A DNA stretch of 64,000 bases, taken from Lachnospiraceae bacterium. GTDB lineage: Bacteria; Bacillota; Clostridia; Lachnospirales; Lachnospiraceae. The stretch spans positions 62,001 through 126,000 of the forward strand of contig JAFQBM010000005.1 in assembly GCA_017399685.1 (NCBI GenBank). The letters are read 5' to 3'. Shown here in pieces: positions 19,201-27,742 of the stretch. Positions within the stretch are counted from its first letter, which is position 1, and each line of letters begins with the position of its first letter. Below the pieces are notes generated by a model that was given only the letters and a program-made list of their open reading frames with translations, made no database searches and was not told where the DNA came from. The translations under genes and the position numbers were made by a program.

Positions 19201-20480
19201 TCCTGTCCACCGATATCAAGAATACAGTCTACATTTGGTTCGAAAAATGCAGCCGCGGTGTAATGGGCAATGGTTTCTACTTCGCCAAAATCAAACTGGA
19301 AAGCCGATTTTTGAAGTGCTTCTCCGTATCCGGTAGAACAGGAGGCTACGATTTTTGCACTATCTGGTAATTTTGAATAAATATCTTTTAATGCGGTAAT
19401 AGTAGTATTTAAAGGATTTCCGTTATTACTGCTATAAAAATCATAAAGAAGAGAACCGTCTTCGCCTACCACGGCTACTTTTGTAGTGGTAGAGCCGGCG
19501 TCTACACCAAGGAAACAATCTCCTTCATATGTACTCAGATTTCCTCGTTTGATTTTATGCTGGTTATGGCGATTAACAAAAGCTTTATAATCTGCTTCGG
19601 TAGCAAATAAAGGTTCCATTCTCTCGACTTCAACTTCCATGGTTACAGAAGATAAAGCAGAAACCAAATCACTTAAGGAATGAACGATTTCTGGATTTGA
19701 AGTGAAGGCAGCACCATAGGCTGCGAATAAGTGCGAGTGTTCCGGTGCGATAACCTGCTCCTCGGTCAGATTTAAAGTCCGGATAAAGGCTTCTTTTAAT
19801 TCAGATAAAAAGTGTAAAGGTCCACCTAAAAATGCAACATTTCCTCGGATTGGTTTTCCGCATGCGAGTCCGGAGATTGTCTGATTTACTACAGCCTGGA
19901 AAATAGAAGCAGAAAGATTTTCTTTGGTAGCTCCTTCGTTAATTAAAGGCTGAATATCAGTTTTTGCAAATACACCGCAGCGGGCTGCAATGGGATAGAT
20001 GGTATCGTATTTTTTTGCATATTCATTTAAACCAGTAGCATCTGTTTGTAAAAGGGTAGCCATCTGGTCAATAAATGAACCGGTTCCTCCTGCACAAACC
20101 CCATTCATACGTTGGTCAATGCCGTTGGTAAAATATATAATTTTTGCATCTTCGCCACCAAGTTCAATGGCAACATCTGTGGACGGAGCATAGCTTTTTA
20201 GAGCTTTTGTAACACAAACGACTTCCTGTGTAAAAGGAACTTCTAACTTTTGAGCGAGAGCCAGACCTCCGGAACCGGTAATGGTAGGAGTAGTCTTAAT
20301 ATCTCCAAGTTCTTCTTTTGCTTTTAGAATTAAATTTTTAAGTGTTTCAATGGTGTTTGCATAATGTCTTTGATAGTCAGAAAAAACAGCTTCTTTTTTC
20401 TCGTTTAGAATGGCTATTTTTACTGTTGTGGACCCTATATCAACACCAAGTTGATAGGTTGAAACTGTTGATTTTGTCAT
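16233..20480 (-). CDS. Giant 2-hydroxyacyl-CoA dehydratase activase/dehydratase-like fusion protein
   Basis: The 1415-residue protein has two BadF/BcrA-type ATPase domains with the ASKHA phosphate loops VDIGSTTVK (about 14-22) and VDAGSTTTK (about 325-333). These are followed by a DUF2229 region (about 660-900, with [13 protein letters not shown]) and a C-terminal domain related to HgdB-type dehydratase subunits (about 1000-1400, [12 protein letters not shown]). Each ATPase domain keeps the iron-sulfur-type cysteines ([22 protein letters not shown]). Archetypes use ATP to inject an electron into a dehydratase; the role of the fused giant form is not established. It is preceded by TTGGAGGATT and a strong promoter with an overlapping palindrome. 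The length is usual for the clostridial fusion family. Confidence 0.9.
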   Translation of the reverse strand: MTKSTVSTYQLGVDIGSTTVKIAILNEKKEAVFSDYQRHYANTIETLKNLILKAKEELGDIKTTPTITGSGGLALAQKLEVPFTQEVVCVTKALKSYAPSTDVAIELGGEDAKIIYFTNGIDQRMNGVCAGGTGSFIDQMATLLQTDATGLNEYAKKYDTIYPIAARCGVFAKTDIQPLINEGATKENLSASIFQAVVNQTISGLACGKPIRGNVAFLGGPLHFLSELKEAFIRTLNLTEEQVIAPEHSHLFAAYGAAFTSNPEIVHSLSDLVSALSSVTMEVEVERMEPLFATEADYKAFVNRHNQHKIKRGNLSTYEGDCFLGVDAGSTTTKVAVVGEDGSLLYDFYSSNNGNPLNTTITALKDIYSKLPDSAKIVASCSTGYGEALQKSAFQFDFGEVETIAHYTAAAFFEPNVDCILDIGGQDMKCIKIKNGVVDSVMLNEACSSGCGSFIETFAKSLNYSIEDFAKVALFAKNPIDLGSRCTVFMNSKVKQAQKEGVGVAEISAGLAYSVIKNALLKVIKLTDPKDLGEKVVVQGGTFYNDAVLRSFEQISSIEAVRPDISGLMGAFGAALIAKDRYNPSVETKMLTPKQLNELQFETSMSRCKGCTNSCLLTINRFSGGRQFISGNRCERGIGKTKNADNVPNLFEYKLKRTFGYKSLSQDLAYRGQMGIPRVLNMYENFPFWHRFFTELGFQVVVSPISSRKIYELGIESIPSESECYPAKLAHGHITWLLRQGIKSIFYPCIPYEQNETKDAPNHYNCPIVTSYAENIKNNVEELKDDSIAFYHPFLALDEPEALAKNLYQTFQNDYDISLKEIKDALVKAYEEADLVKKDIQRKGEETIAYLKENNKIGIVLAGRPYHIDPEINHGLPELINSFSIAVLTEDSISHLAEVERPLIVSDQWMYHSRLYRAANYVKTCDNLELIQLNSFGCGLDAVTTDCVNDILSNSGKIYTVLKIDEVSNLGAARIRIRSLISAIEVRKKNNIKACPVPSSYDRVIFTKEMAENGYTVLFPQMSPIHFNLLETALNATCKFRLEALPDADKEAINIGLKYVNNDACYPSLIVVGQIMKALLSGKYDLNKVAVAVTQTGGGCRASNYIGFIRRALAKAGMPQIPVISVNAGGLESNPGFQFSVKMLNRVVQAFVYGDLFMRVLYRMRPYEKESGSANALYEKWNEKVKQSLSKTGSKREFHKNIKGIIRDFDALPINDEKKPRVGIVGEILVKFLPSANNNLVDLLEKEGVEAVMPDLLDFFHYCAYNNNFKHEYLGRSKKSATISNTVIWVLETYRKTMKEELSKSEHFLPPVHISKLAEYAEPYVSIGNQTGEGWFLTGEMIELIHQGAENIVCAQPFACLPNHVVGKGVIKSLRQAFPDANIVAVDYDPGASEVNQLNRIKLMLSAAKEKIENS

Positions 20481-20554
20481 GGTAATCCTCCAAGAAAGTA
20501 AGTTTGTTTATTTCATAAAATTTCTGTGGAAATTCTTCTTATTAATAATGTTGT

Positions 20555-20573
20555 TATAAACGCAACGTTTATA
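20555..20573. promoter_or_regulatory. Operator-like palindrome over the activase transcription start
   Basis: A perfect 8-bp inverted repeat TATAAACG / CGTTTATA with a 3-bp centre (CAA). It begins at the last base of the -10 box and covers the expected +1 region, where a repressor would block the polymerase. The AAACGnnnCGTTT core has the shape of TetR-type operators. No regulator gene is adjacent. Confidence 0.6.
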
Positions 20574-20601
20574 TTATAGGAGATTGTGTCGAAAAAAGCA
20601 A
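20573..20601 (-). promoter_or_regulatory. Sigma-A promoter of the activase gene
   Basis: On the minus strand, TTGCTT (20601-20596), a 17-bp spacer and consensus TATAAT (20578-20573), about 93 bp upstream of the start codon. Confidence 0.7.
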
Positions 20602-20688
20602 TGGATAAATTGTGAAGTTTTCATTTAATATTATTAATATTTCATGTTTCTTATCCTTCTTTTTTCATTCTCTCTTTTTATTAAGATT

Positions 20689-20718
20689 TTGCAACAATTT
20701 TTTTGGTAAGAATATAAT
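20689..20718 (+). promoter_or_regulatory. Putative promoter for the LysM protein gene
   Basis: TTGCAA (20689-20694), an 18-bp spacer and consensus TATAAT (20713-20718), 35 bp before the start. The 270-bp divergent gap otherwise holds only the activase promoter and its operator. Confidence 0.6.
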
Positions 20719-20752
20719 AAAATGAAAGTAAAATATGATGGGAAGAGGAAAA

Positions 20753-21091
20753 ATGGATTATGCGAATTATAGATGCAACGGAAGAATCTATGTGGTAAAA
20801 AGGGGAGATAGTTTATATAAAATTGCAAAAGAAAACGGAATTACAGTAAATGAACTGATGCGGGCCAATCCATATGTAAATGTTTATAATATGCAGGTAG
20901 GAGAGGAAATCTGTATTCCAAGAAATAATCAACCGCCACAAACAAGATGTTTTCGGATTAATTCCATGGGTGAACTGATGGAATTGATGATGGAGTATGG
21001 TATGTCATGGGATGAAATGGTAAATTCAAATCCTCAATTAAGAAATATTATGATTCCTGTTGATTTGGTAGTGTGTATACAAGAAAGATAA
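20753..21091 (+). CDS. LysM domain protein
   Basis: A 112-residue protein with a clear LysM glycan-binding domain (about 12-58: YVVKRGDSLYKIAKENGITVNELMRANP and a closing VGEEICIP), then a degenerate second LysM-like unit (about 66-110: INSMGELMELMMEYGMSWDEMVNSNP ... VDLVVCI). There is no signal peptide, as in several spore-coat or mother-cell LysM proteins of clostridia. The ATGs at 20735 and 20738 are rejected because GAAGAGGAAAA sits correctly for the ATG at 20753. Peptidoglycan or spore-cortex binding is inferred. Confidence 0.85.
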   Translation: MDYANYRCNGRIYVVKRGDSLYKIAKENGITVNELMRANPYVNVYNMQVGEEICIPRNNQPPQTRCFRINSMGELMELMMEYGMSWDEMVNSNPQLRNIMIPVDLVVCIQER

Positions 21092-21146
21092 AGATTAAAT
21101 CTGGAAATTTTTTGTAGATTTATATTTAGAATTTTTGTATATCTAT

Positions 21147-21175
21147 TTGACAAAAAAATAGATGTTCTTTATAAT
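21147..21175 (+). promoter_or_regulatory. Perfect-consensus sigma-A promoter for the rhomboid-like gene
   Basis: TTGACA (21147-21152), 17 bp, TATAAT (21170-21175). Both hexamers match the consensus exactly. Confidence 0.85.
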
Positions 21176-21185
21176 CTTTATGTAA

Positions 21186-21203
21186 GGGTGGTGCTTACCA
21201 CCC
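21186..21203 (+). other. 5'-leader hairpin of the rhomboid-like gene
   Basis: A perfect GC-rich stem GGGTGGT / ACCACCC with a GCTT loop, starting a few bases after the expected transcription start and followed by no U-tract. A 5' stem of this kind could protect the mRNA or bind a regulator. Confidence 0.55.
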
Positions 21204-21230
21204 TGAATTAAGAAAGAAGGAAATGATAGG

Positions 21231-22067
21231 ATGAAATTTTTAACGAAATTAGAGAGAAAATTTGGGAAATATGCGATACCTAATTTGACGAATTATGTGA
21301 TTGGATGTGCAGTAATAGGATATGTGTTATCTTTATTTGGTGACTCGCTTATTAATTATATGCAGTTTAATCCTAAAATGATTATGATGGGACAAGTCTG
21401 GAGGTTGGTGACATGGATTATATGCCCACCTACAGAATTAAGCTTTTTTGTTATTTTTACATTGTTTTTATATTATCATGCAGGAAGAAATTTGGAGTAT
21501 GTATGGGGAACATTTAATTATAATCTTTATATTTTTTCCGGTCTTTTGTTTAATATAATTGGATCACTTGTTATGTATTTTATTACAGATTTGCCGATTG
21601 GAACAGGAACATATTATATGTATTTGACTACATTATTGGCGTATTTCTTTACTTTTCCTGAGATGGAAATCCATTTTTATTTTTTTATACCAATAAAAAT
21701 GAAGTGGATGGGATACATTGATCTTGCGTTAATTGCGTTAAGTTTTTACAGAATAGGAAGTATTGGTATTCCGTTTCTTGTATGGGGAGTCCGGATGCAA
21801 ATTATATTTGCGATGCTAAATTTCTTCATTTTTATGATATTGTTGAAGAATAGCAGAAAAATTACTCGCATGGAAAAGAAAAACCAGAAGAATTTTAAAT
21901 CTCAGGTGAGAGAACAGATGAGAAAATCCATTAGTGTTCATCGTTGTGCCGTTTGTGGCAGAACAAAAGATGAATATCCGGAATTAGAGTTTCGTTTTTG
22001 CTCTAAATGTAAAGGTAATTACGAATATTGCCAGGATCATTTGTTTACACATTCACATGTTAAATAA
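21231..22067 (+). CDS. Rhomboid-like membrane protein with C-terminal zinc ribbon
   Basis: A 278-residue protein with about six membrane segments (about 20-40, 68-84, 98-118, 128-142, 160-175, 188-206). GQVWRLVTWIICPP (about 54-67) and the following LEYVWGTFNYNLY match the WR and loop features of the rhomboid/Derlin fold. The catalytic GxSG serine motif is absent where expected (YLTTLLAYFFTFPE), so it is probably a pseudoprotease. The cytosolic tail carries C239-C242 (CAVC) and C257-C260 (CSKC) plus further Cys/His, a zinc ribbon. It has an exceptionally strong promoter and a leader hairpin. The role is unknown; membrane-protein quality control is a speculation from Derlins. Confidence 0.75.
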   Translation: MKFLTKLERKFGKYAIPNLTNYVIGCAVIGYVLSLFGDSLINYMQFNPKMIMMGQVWRLVTWIICPPTELSFFVIFTLFLYYHAGRNLEYVWGTFNYNLYIFSGLLFNIIGSLVMYFITDLPIGTGTYYMYLTTLLAYFFTFPEMEIHFYFFIPIKMKWMGYIDLALIALSFYRIGSIGIPFLVWGVRMQIIFAMLNFFIFMILLKNSRKITRMEKKNQKNFKSQVREQMRKSISVHRCAVCGRTKDEYPELEFRFCSKCKGNYEYCQDHLFTHSHVK

Positions 22068-22086
22068 AATGCAATACCAGAGGCAT

Positions 22087-22114
22087 TTGACCGTTGTTTC
22101 TGAATGGTTATCAT
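22087..22114 (+). promoter_or_regulatory. Putative promoter for pyk
   Basis: TTGACC (22087-22092), a 16-bp spacer and TATCAT (22109-22114), 29 bp before the start codon. Confidence 0.55.
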
Positions 22115-22142
22115 AAAATAATAATTTAGAGAAGGGACAAGT

Positions 22143-23567
22143 ATGATGAAAAAGACAAAAATAATATGCACCATGGGACCAAACACAGACAATAAGGAAT
22201 TATTAAGAAAATTGATGGAAAATGGTATGGATATTGCCAGACTTAATTTTTCGCATGGCGATTATGAGGAACAGGGAAATCGTATTAAATTAATAAAGGA
22301 ATTAAGAGAAGAGTTAGGAAAACCAATTGCCATATTACTAGATACTAAAGGTCCTGAGATTCGTGTCCGCAATATGAAGGATGGAAAAGCTTTGATTGAG
22401 GAAGGAAAGAAAGTAACCCTTACCACAAGAGATGTAATCGGGGATGAAACCTTGATTCCTATTACCTATGAGCAGTTACCAGAAGATGTAAGAAAAGGAA
22501 ATAGAATTCTGATTGATGATGGTTTGATGGAACTTATGGTATTAAATGTTCAGCAAACAGAAATTGAGTGTATGGTAATATCAGGGGGATATGTAGCGTC
22601 TAAAAAGGGAGTAAACGTTCCTAATGTACGTGTAAACCTTCCAGCTATTACCGAGAAGGATAAAGAAGATATTCGTTTTGGTATTGAGAACGGCGTTGAT
22701 TTTATTGCTGCTTCCTTTGTCCGTAATGCAGAGGCTATATGTGAGATTCGTGAAATAGCCAATGAATACAATGCCAATGTATCTATTATTGCAAAAATAG
22801 AAAATGAAGAGGGAGTCTGCAATGCGGATGCCATTATTGAGGTTGCAGATGGAATTATGGTTGCCAGAGGTGACTTGGGTGTTGAGATTCCACCAGAGGA
22901 AGTTCCGTTTATTCAAAAGAGATTGATTAATAAATGTAATCATGCTTTTAAACCGGTTATTACAGCAACCCAGATGTTAGATTCTATGATGCGTAATCCA
23001 AGACCTACCAGAGCGGAAGTTACAGATATTGCAAATGCCATTTATGATGGAACAGATGCCATTATGTTATCTGGAGAAACGGCAGTAGGTAAATATCCAA
23101 TTGAGGCTTTGAAGATGATGGTGGGTGTTGCTAAGGCCACTGAAATGCATTTGGATTACAATTTACTGTTAAAGGAAGGTCAGGAAAACAAACATAGAGG
23201 CATATCCAATGCAGTGAGTCATTCGGCCGTAACAACAGCCGACAATGTAAATGCAAAGTTGATATTAACATCCACCTTTTCAGGAGGTACAGCAAGGCTT
23301 ATTTCTATGTATCGTCCGGAGGCTCAGATTGTCGGTTTATCACCGAATGAAAACATTCTTCGAAAGATGCAAATTTTATGGGGAGTACATCCATTATATG
23401 TTAAAGAAGCGGATACGACTGACGAGATATTACAGAATGCAGTGGATGTTGTAAAAGAGAATAATATGGTAAGTGCGAAGGATATTGTAGTGGTAACTGG
23501 TGGTGGTCCTGCAAGTAAAAACACGGCAGGTGTTACGAATATGATTAAAGTGGTTGAAGTTGAATAA
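22143..23567 (+). CDS. pyk: Pyruvate kinase
   Basis: Last glycolytic step, phosphoenolpyruvate + ADP to pyruvate + ATP. The 474-residue protein has KIICTMGPNT and ARLNFSHGD at the N-terminus, LLDTKGPEIR, the IIAKIENEEG motif with the catalytic Lys, MVARGDLGVEIP, TATQMLDSM, and a C-terminal domain with LTSTFSGGTARLIS. It lacks the extra PEP-utiliser domain seen in the roughly 580-residue Bacillus form. There are two adjacent ATGs (22143, 22146); GAGAAGGGA fits either. Confidence 0.97.
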   Translation: MMKKTKIICTMGPNTDNKELLRKLMENGMDIARLNFSHGDYEEQGNRIKLIKELREELGKPIAILLDTKGPEIRVRNMKDGKALIEEGKKVTLTTRDVIGDETLIPITYEQLPEDVRKGNRILIDDGLMELMVLNVQQTEIECMVISGGYVASKKGVNVPNVRVNLPAITEKDKEDIRFGIENGVDFIAASFVRNAEAICEIREIANEYNANVSIIAKIENEEGVCNADAIIEVADGIMVARGDLGVEIPPEEVPFIQKRLINKCNHAFKPVITATQMLDSMMRNPRPTRAEVTDIANAIYDGTDAIMLSGETAVGKYPIEALKMMVGVAKATEMHLDYNLLLKEGQENKHRGISNAVSHSAVTTADNVNAKLILTSTFSGGTARLISMYRPEAQIVGLSPNENILRKMQILWGVHPLYVKEADTTDEILQNAVDVVKENNMVSAKDIVVVTGGGPASKNTAGVTNMIKVVEVE

Positions 23568-23648
23568 TATACTTGATATGGTTTAGGGCAACCCAAGGGA
23601 GTTGTTGTGAATGAACAAGGATAAAAAATAGTATGTGTGGGTGTAAAA

Positions 23649-25040
23649 ATGTCACGAATAGGAAAAGAATTAGTACGTAAATTAAAAAAAGAGATTCATT
23701 TAAAGGAATCTCTTCAAGAGTATTCTGATTTTATGAATCAAAATTATAAGGAGTTTGCATATATCCGTCTTGCACTGCTGTATGATACTTTTTTTGAAGT
23801 ACTGGCAGAAACGCAAGAAGTTGAGGATAAGATGAATCCTTCTTATAACAAAGTGTTGCAGGAAGAAATAAAGAGAGTAATGAACCGGCAAATAGAAGAA
23901 AAAGATCAGGAAGTGATAGAGAAGCTACGGAATGAGATAATAGAAGACATGAAGGTTTTAACAGCATATGTTGATAAATTTCAGGTTTATGAACATATGC
24001 TGAACCGGATTCAGTATCAGTTTGAAGATATAGAAGAAGTAGATGTTGATTTGTTGATTCAGGAAATGTTTACTTATATTTTTGCAGATAAAGATAATGT
24101 GATTATCAATGATAAAATCCGTAGTCTGATGTATGAGTTGCCGGTTAGGATGACCAAAACGAAATTTTATGAGTATATTTTTGATGCCATGGATATCTAT
24201 AATGGTACAAGTATGGATGGTATTGAGAGCTTTTTGTATATGATTAAAACGACAGCGGGTCTTGAATGTCCTTTAGATATGAAGGAGAAATATCCGGAGA
24301 TTTTTGGCATCTTGGAACAATTTGATGGGGTAGGTTACACGACGCTTTCGAAAGAAGAATTTGAAAGGCTGAAAGAACTACGCAATGAAATTTTCAGTGA
24401 ACTGCAAGAGCGGGTAAATCTTTTAGTTCAATTACAGGAAATTGTAAATCATGTATATGTGCTGATTTTGACCAAAGATTATGTCTTACCAGATACCAAG
24501 GATTTCTTAGCAGCTGGAGAGATTATAAATAAGGTAAACCAGGCATTCTTAGAACAGCAGACTCAAATTATCGATTTAGAAACTTATTTTATGGAATTGG
24601 AAGGAAAGCAGGAGGAGATATACGAAGAAATACAGGTTGCAGAAGGTATGATTTATGATCTTATGACAAATTCCAAGGAAAAGCTGGAAGAATATGGTTT
24701 CTTGCATACTGTAGAATGCGTACAAATGGTTATGAATCTGCTTTCTGACAGTATCTTTATGGAATTTAAGAAAGAGAATGTGGATTTTATCGTAGATGCA
24801 GAATTCCTTATGAAAGAAAAAAATAAGTTGGCAGAAGAATTTGCTAAATTGTTCGAATGTCATGGAAGAGCATATAATCAAAGCATTATGGCTATGGTAT
24901 TAAGCAAACTTCCGGTTATTTTTAACAGCCAGAATGAAATGAAAGAGTATTTTGAACATACACTTTCCCGTTGTAATGATAAAAAGCTTTTGTATGCATG
25001 TTCAAAATTAATCCGTGATATCATCATTGCGTCAGAGTAG
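23649..25040 (+). CDS. Hypothetical all-helical cytosolic protein
   Basis: Not recognised. The 463-residue protein has no membrane segment and is Glu/Lys/Leu/Met-rich, predicted almost entirely helical. A repeated helical region at about 20-330 is followed by one long coiled-coil stretch (about 300-350: QQTQIIDLETYFMELEGKQEEIYEEI). The start ATG at 23649 (MSRIGKELV) is preferred to an upstream in-frame GTG at 23637. It lies 81 bp after pyk and 51 bp before a small conserved-looking gene, without a terminator in either gap. It could be lineage-specific; an orthologue set would be needed for a function. Confidence 0.65.
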   Translation: MSRIGKELVRKLKKEIHLKESLQEYSDFMNQNYKEFAYIRLALLYDTFFEVLAETQEVEDKMNPSYNKVLQEEIKRVMNRQIEEKDQEVIEKLRNEIIEDMKVLTAYVDKFQVYEHMLNRIQYQFEDIEEVDVDLLIQEMFTYIFADKDNVIINDKIRSLMYELPVRMTKTKFYEYIFDAMDIYNGTSMDGIESFLYMIKTTAGLECPLDMKEKYPEIFGILEQFDGVGYTTLSKEEFERLKELRNEIFSELQERVNLLVQLQEIVNHVYVLILTKDYVLPDTKDFLAAGEIINKVNQAFLEQQTQIIDLETYFMELEGKQEEIYEEIQVAEGMIYDLMTNSKEKLEEYGFLHTVECVQMVMNLLSDSIFMEFKKENVDFIVDAEFLMKEKNKLAEEFAKLFECHGRAYNQSIMAMVLSKLPVIFNSQNEMKEYFEHTLSRCNDKKLLYACSKLIRDIIIASE

Positions 25041-25091
25041 TAATAGTAACTTTGTAAAAGCTTTGAAATGAAAATAAAGTAGGGAAGTTTT

Positions 25092-25400
25092 ATGATTGTT
25101 AGTAAACGGTGTTTTTGTGACGAATCCATTGAGAAGAAAAAAAAGAAGATGATAAACAGATTTCAAAAAGGGAAATTAGAACATTCCTATGGCATTTTTT
25201 TGTCATTACATAAGGGTCAGTTACTGGATATTATTTCGGGATTTGAACTTATGCAAAAAATATACGCAGATAAAAGGGAAGAAATGGTTTTAGTAGGGAT
25301 TGCCCCTTCCCGAGAGGGTGCATATGAATTGACAAGATTGATGATGGATACTGTTTATAAAACTCAGAAAGATTTTGATGTAAAGAGATTTTTCTTATGA
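25092..25400 (+). CDS. Hypothetical protein, 102 residues
   Basis: Not recognised. Small basic soluble protein with an N-terminal Cys pair (KRCFCDE) and a C-terminal alpha/beta-like part (LDIISGFELMQKIYADKREEMVLVGIAPSREGAYELTRLM). GGGAAG precedes the ATG, and the DUF2953 gene starts 21 bp downstream, so it probably belongs to the gerW operon. No homology is claimed. Confidence 0.6.
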   Translation: MIVSKRCFCDESIEKKKKKMINRFQKGKLEHSYGIFLSLHKGQLLDIISGFELMQKIYADKREEMVLVGIAPSREGAYELTRLMMDTVYKTQKDFDVKRFFL

Positions 25401-25421
25401 ATGAAAAGGTAGGGAGGGAGT

Positions 25422-26432
25422 ATGCTTTCGGTTTTATTACTGATATTAAAAATTATATTATTAACCATAGCGATACTTCTGGGCATAGTAATTTTATTAC
25501 TGTTAAGTTTTTTGTTTCTGCCTTTTTGCTATCAGTTTTATGGGAAATATGAGAACGAAGGATATATTGAAGGAAGTGTTCGTTGGATTTTATTTGTTAT
25601 TCACTTTAAGACAACTTATGAACATGAGGAATTGACTTATGATTTGAAGTCATTTGGTTATACTATATATAGTAACCGTGAAGAATGGCAGGAAAAGCAT
25701 AAGAAAAAGATTCGTTTTCCAAAAAAGAAAGAAGAGAAAGAGAAGTCGCAAGTTGGCGGTTTGAAAGATGAGAAGCGGGAGAAAAATGCTAATCATGTTG
25801 CTATAAAACAAAACAATGAGGAAGTAACAAATTATTCATTGAAAGAAGTGGAAAAGAACCCAAAACTAGAGATAGAGAAGATAAGAAAAAAGGGAACCAT
25901 TCTTTCAAAGTTGGCTGTTATATTAGGAAAGATTCGTCTTATTTTAGAGAAGCTTTGGAGCGTTTTTTCGTATTTCTTTTATTTTCCTTGGAAAATCAAG
26001 GAAAGTATTTTCTTGGGAATAGAGAAAATAGCAGAGTTATGGTATAAAATAAAACCCATTCTTGGGAAGATGAAAGCATGGAATGAGGTTTTGAAACAAA
26101 AGAGTACAAAAGAAGCCTTTAAGCATTTGTTATCACATTTAAAGTTTTTATGGAAAGGAATAAAACCCAAGAAATTTTATGGTGAGTTACATTTTGGCTT
26201 TGAGGAACCAGATAAGACTGGAATGGTATTAGGAGCAATTGGCTCTGGATATTGTGCAATCCGTAAATGTGTTAAAATAATCCCATATTTTAATGAAAAA
26301 ATATTGAAAGGTTCCTTTTATGGAAAAGGAAAAATTCAAGTGTTTTATATTATACGAACAGGCCTTCGGGTTTATAAGGACAAACTTCTAATGAGTAAAT
26401 GGAAGCAAATTCAAAAATTAATGGAGCAATAG
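25422..26432 (+). CDS. DUF2953 domain-containing protein (YtfI-like)
   Basis: A 336-residue protein with one N-terminal hydrophobic segment (about 2-38), then the DUF2953 pattern YEGYIEGSVRWILFVIHFKTTYEHEEL (interrupted here by family variation), a long basic low-complexity linker (about 90-160) and a C-terminal part with YGELHFGFEEPDKTGMVLGAIGS, the most conserved block of the family. In Bacillus the homologue ytfI precedes ytfJ (gerW), and the same pairing occurs here with a 12-bp gap. A role in sporulation is inferred from that pairing. Confidence 0.88.
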   Translation: MLSVLLLILKIILLTIAILLGIVILLLLSFLFLPFCYQFYGKYENEGYIEGSVRWILFVIHFKTTYEHEELTYDLKSFGYTIYSNREEWQEKHKKKIRFPKKKEEKEKSQVGGLKDEKREKNANHVAIKQNNEEVTNYSLKEVEKNPKLEIEKIRKKGTILSKLAVILGKIRLILEKLWSVFSYFFYFPWKIKESIFLGIEKIAELWYKIKPILGKMKAWNEVLKQKSTKEAFKHLLSHLKFLWKGIKPKKFYGELHFGFEEPDKTGMVLGAIGSGYCAIRKCVKIIPYFNEKILKGSFYGKGKIQVFYIIRTGLRVYKDKLLMSKWKQIQKLMEQ

Positions 26433-26444
26433 GAGGAGATAAGA

Positions 26445-26825
26445 ATGGCAAATCAGGATTTTAACTCAACAGTAAGTTCTTTATTTCAAGGAATGGACAA
26501 CTTTATTACAACCAAAACAGTGGTGGGAGAACCAAAACAGGTAGGAGATGTTATTTTATTACCATTGATTGATGTTGCGTTTGGTGTAGGTGCAGGAGCA
26601 TTTTTGGATAAGGATGGAAATAATAATGCCGGTGGCGGTCTTGGTGGAAAAATGAGTCCAAGCGCAGTACTGGTAATTCAAAACGGACAGACCAAACTTG
26701 TAAATGTAAAGAATCAGGAAGGCTTAACCAAGATTCTGGATATGGTTCCAGAAGTGATAGATAAAATCACAGCTTCTTTTGGAAATGGAAAGAAAAGCGA
26801 AGACTTAGAGGATATTTTACAGTGA
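26445..26825 (+). CDS. gerW: Spore germination/sporulation protein GerW (YtfJ)
   Basis: A 126-residue protein of the GerW/YtfJ family, required in Bacillus for normal spore germination. The family block PLIDVAFGVGAGAF, a Gly-rich GGGLGGKMSPSAVLVI and the C-terminal helix (MVPEVIDKITASF) are all present. AGGAGGAGATAAG precedes the start. It is cotranscribed with DUF2953. After it there are 267 bp with a small palindrome (GTGTTCCGGAATAC near 26904) and no gene until 27093. Confidence 0.93.
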   Translation: MANQDFNSTVSSLFQGMDNFITTKTVVGEPKQVGDVILLPLIDVAFGVGAGAFLDKDGNNNAGGGLGGKMSPSAVLVIQNGQTKLVNVKNQEGLTKILDMVPEVIDKITASFGNGKKSEDLEDILQ

Positions 26826-27092
26826 TTTTAAATGATTTGAAAAAATTACAAAAGACAAAGAGAATTCCTGTTATTAAATAGGAAAATTAAAAAAGGGTGA
26901 AGGGTGTTCCGGAATACTCCTAAAATGGTTCTATGCATTCAAATACGATTGGATATGATATGTTAGAAATCATTAGGATGATTTTCGAAGGAATTTCCTT
27001 TTGCTCTTTTTGTTTTTGGAAAAAAAGAAATGATTTTGCATACAATATAGTAAACAGGTAATTACCAAGAGTAAAAGAAAAGGGGAGAGTCT

Positions 27093-27233
27093 ATGTGTCG
27101 GTTGATTGGTTTTGCTTTGTTTTTTATAGCGATTGGAATGATAATTAGTTGCATCATGGAAGAGGGCTTTTTCTTTTTTTTCTTAATTGTGGTTTTATTA
27201 GTATTAGCATATTGTTTGTTTTGTAAAAAATAA
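27093..27233 (+). CDS. Small hydrophobic protein, 46 residues
   Basis: A short gene with AGGGGAGAG at good distance from the ATG at 27093 and a stop at 27231-27233 that abuts a terminator stem. The product is two membrane segments (about 4-20 and 25-43) with a short acidic turn (MEEG) and a C-terminal Cys-Lys-Lys. Such short clostridial two-helix proteins (MCRLIGFALFFIAIG start) recur in Lachnospiraceae genomes; no function is known. Upstream, CATACAAT resembles the -10 of mother-cell sporulation sigmas (sigma-E/K), a weak hint. Confidence 0.7.
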   Translation: MCRLIGFALFFIAIGMIISCIMEEGFFFFFLIVVLLVLAYCLFCKK

Positions 27234-27259
27234 AAGACTATCGTAAGATAGTCTTTCGA
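27233..27259. terminator. Bidirectional terminator before rpmB
   Basis: A perfect 10-bp stem AAAGACTATC / GATAGTCTTT with a GTAA loop, followed by TCGAATTTTT on the plus strand and a TTATTTTTT tract on the minus strand. Confidence 0.88.
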
Positions 27260-27269
27260 ATTTTTCAAA

Positions 27270-27455
27270 TTAAGCTCTTTCAACTTTGCCAGACTTTAAG
27301 CAAGAAGTACAAACATACATCTTCTTAGCAGCTCCATTAACCATAACTTTAACTGATTTTACGTTAGATTTCCACATTTTATTGTTTCTTCTATGTGAAT
27401 GGCTCACCTGGATACCAAAATGAACTCCTTTATCACAAATTGCACATTTAGCCAT
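27270..27455 (-). CDS. rpmB: 50S ribosomal protein L28
   Basis: Component of the large ribosomal subunit, 61 residues from ATG at 27455. MAKCAICDKG...SHSHRRNNKMWKSNVKSV and VCTSCLKSGKV are diagnostic. Two CxxC pairs make this the zinc-binding (C+) form. A GTG at 27464 is in frame, but AAGGAGGTG fits the ATG. It diverges from yloU as in Bacillus. Confidence 0.96.
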   Translation of the reverse strand: MAKCAICDKGVHFGIQVSHSHRRNNKMWKSNVKSVKVMVNGAAKKMYVCTSCLKSGKVERA

Positions 27456-27503
27456 GAATGACACCTCCTTGCATTTTTTAGCCTATGGGCTTACAACAAA
27501 CCA

Positions 27504-27532
27504 ATTTTATCAGATAAGAACCAATAATGCAA
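27504..27532 (-). promoter_or_regulatory. Putative promoter of rpmB
   Basis: On the minus strand, TTGCAT (27532-27527), 17 bp and TAAAAT (27509-27504), about 50 bp before the rpmB start. Confidence 0.55.
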
Positions 27533-27581
27533 GAAAAAAATGAAAATTTTTTATTTTTTTTAAAACAATGCATTCCTGAGG

Positions 27582-27610
27582 TTGTAATTAAGTAAAAAAA
27601 AAGGTATACT
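27582..27610 (+). promoter_or_regulatory. Putative promoter of the yloU-fakA-recG operon
   Basis: TTGTAA (27582-27587), a 17-bp spacer and TATACT (27605-27610), with a leader of about 125 bp before yloU. Confidence 0.5.
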
Positions 27611-27742
27611 GTAATGTATGTGGAATGAAAATATGAGATTCTAGTTACTGCGTAATAGCATGATTCAGGGATTGATTTTGAATGAAATGTTTCACAGTTT
27701 GGATTATGACAGTTTTTTTGAATTTGAAATGGAGGATTTTTC

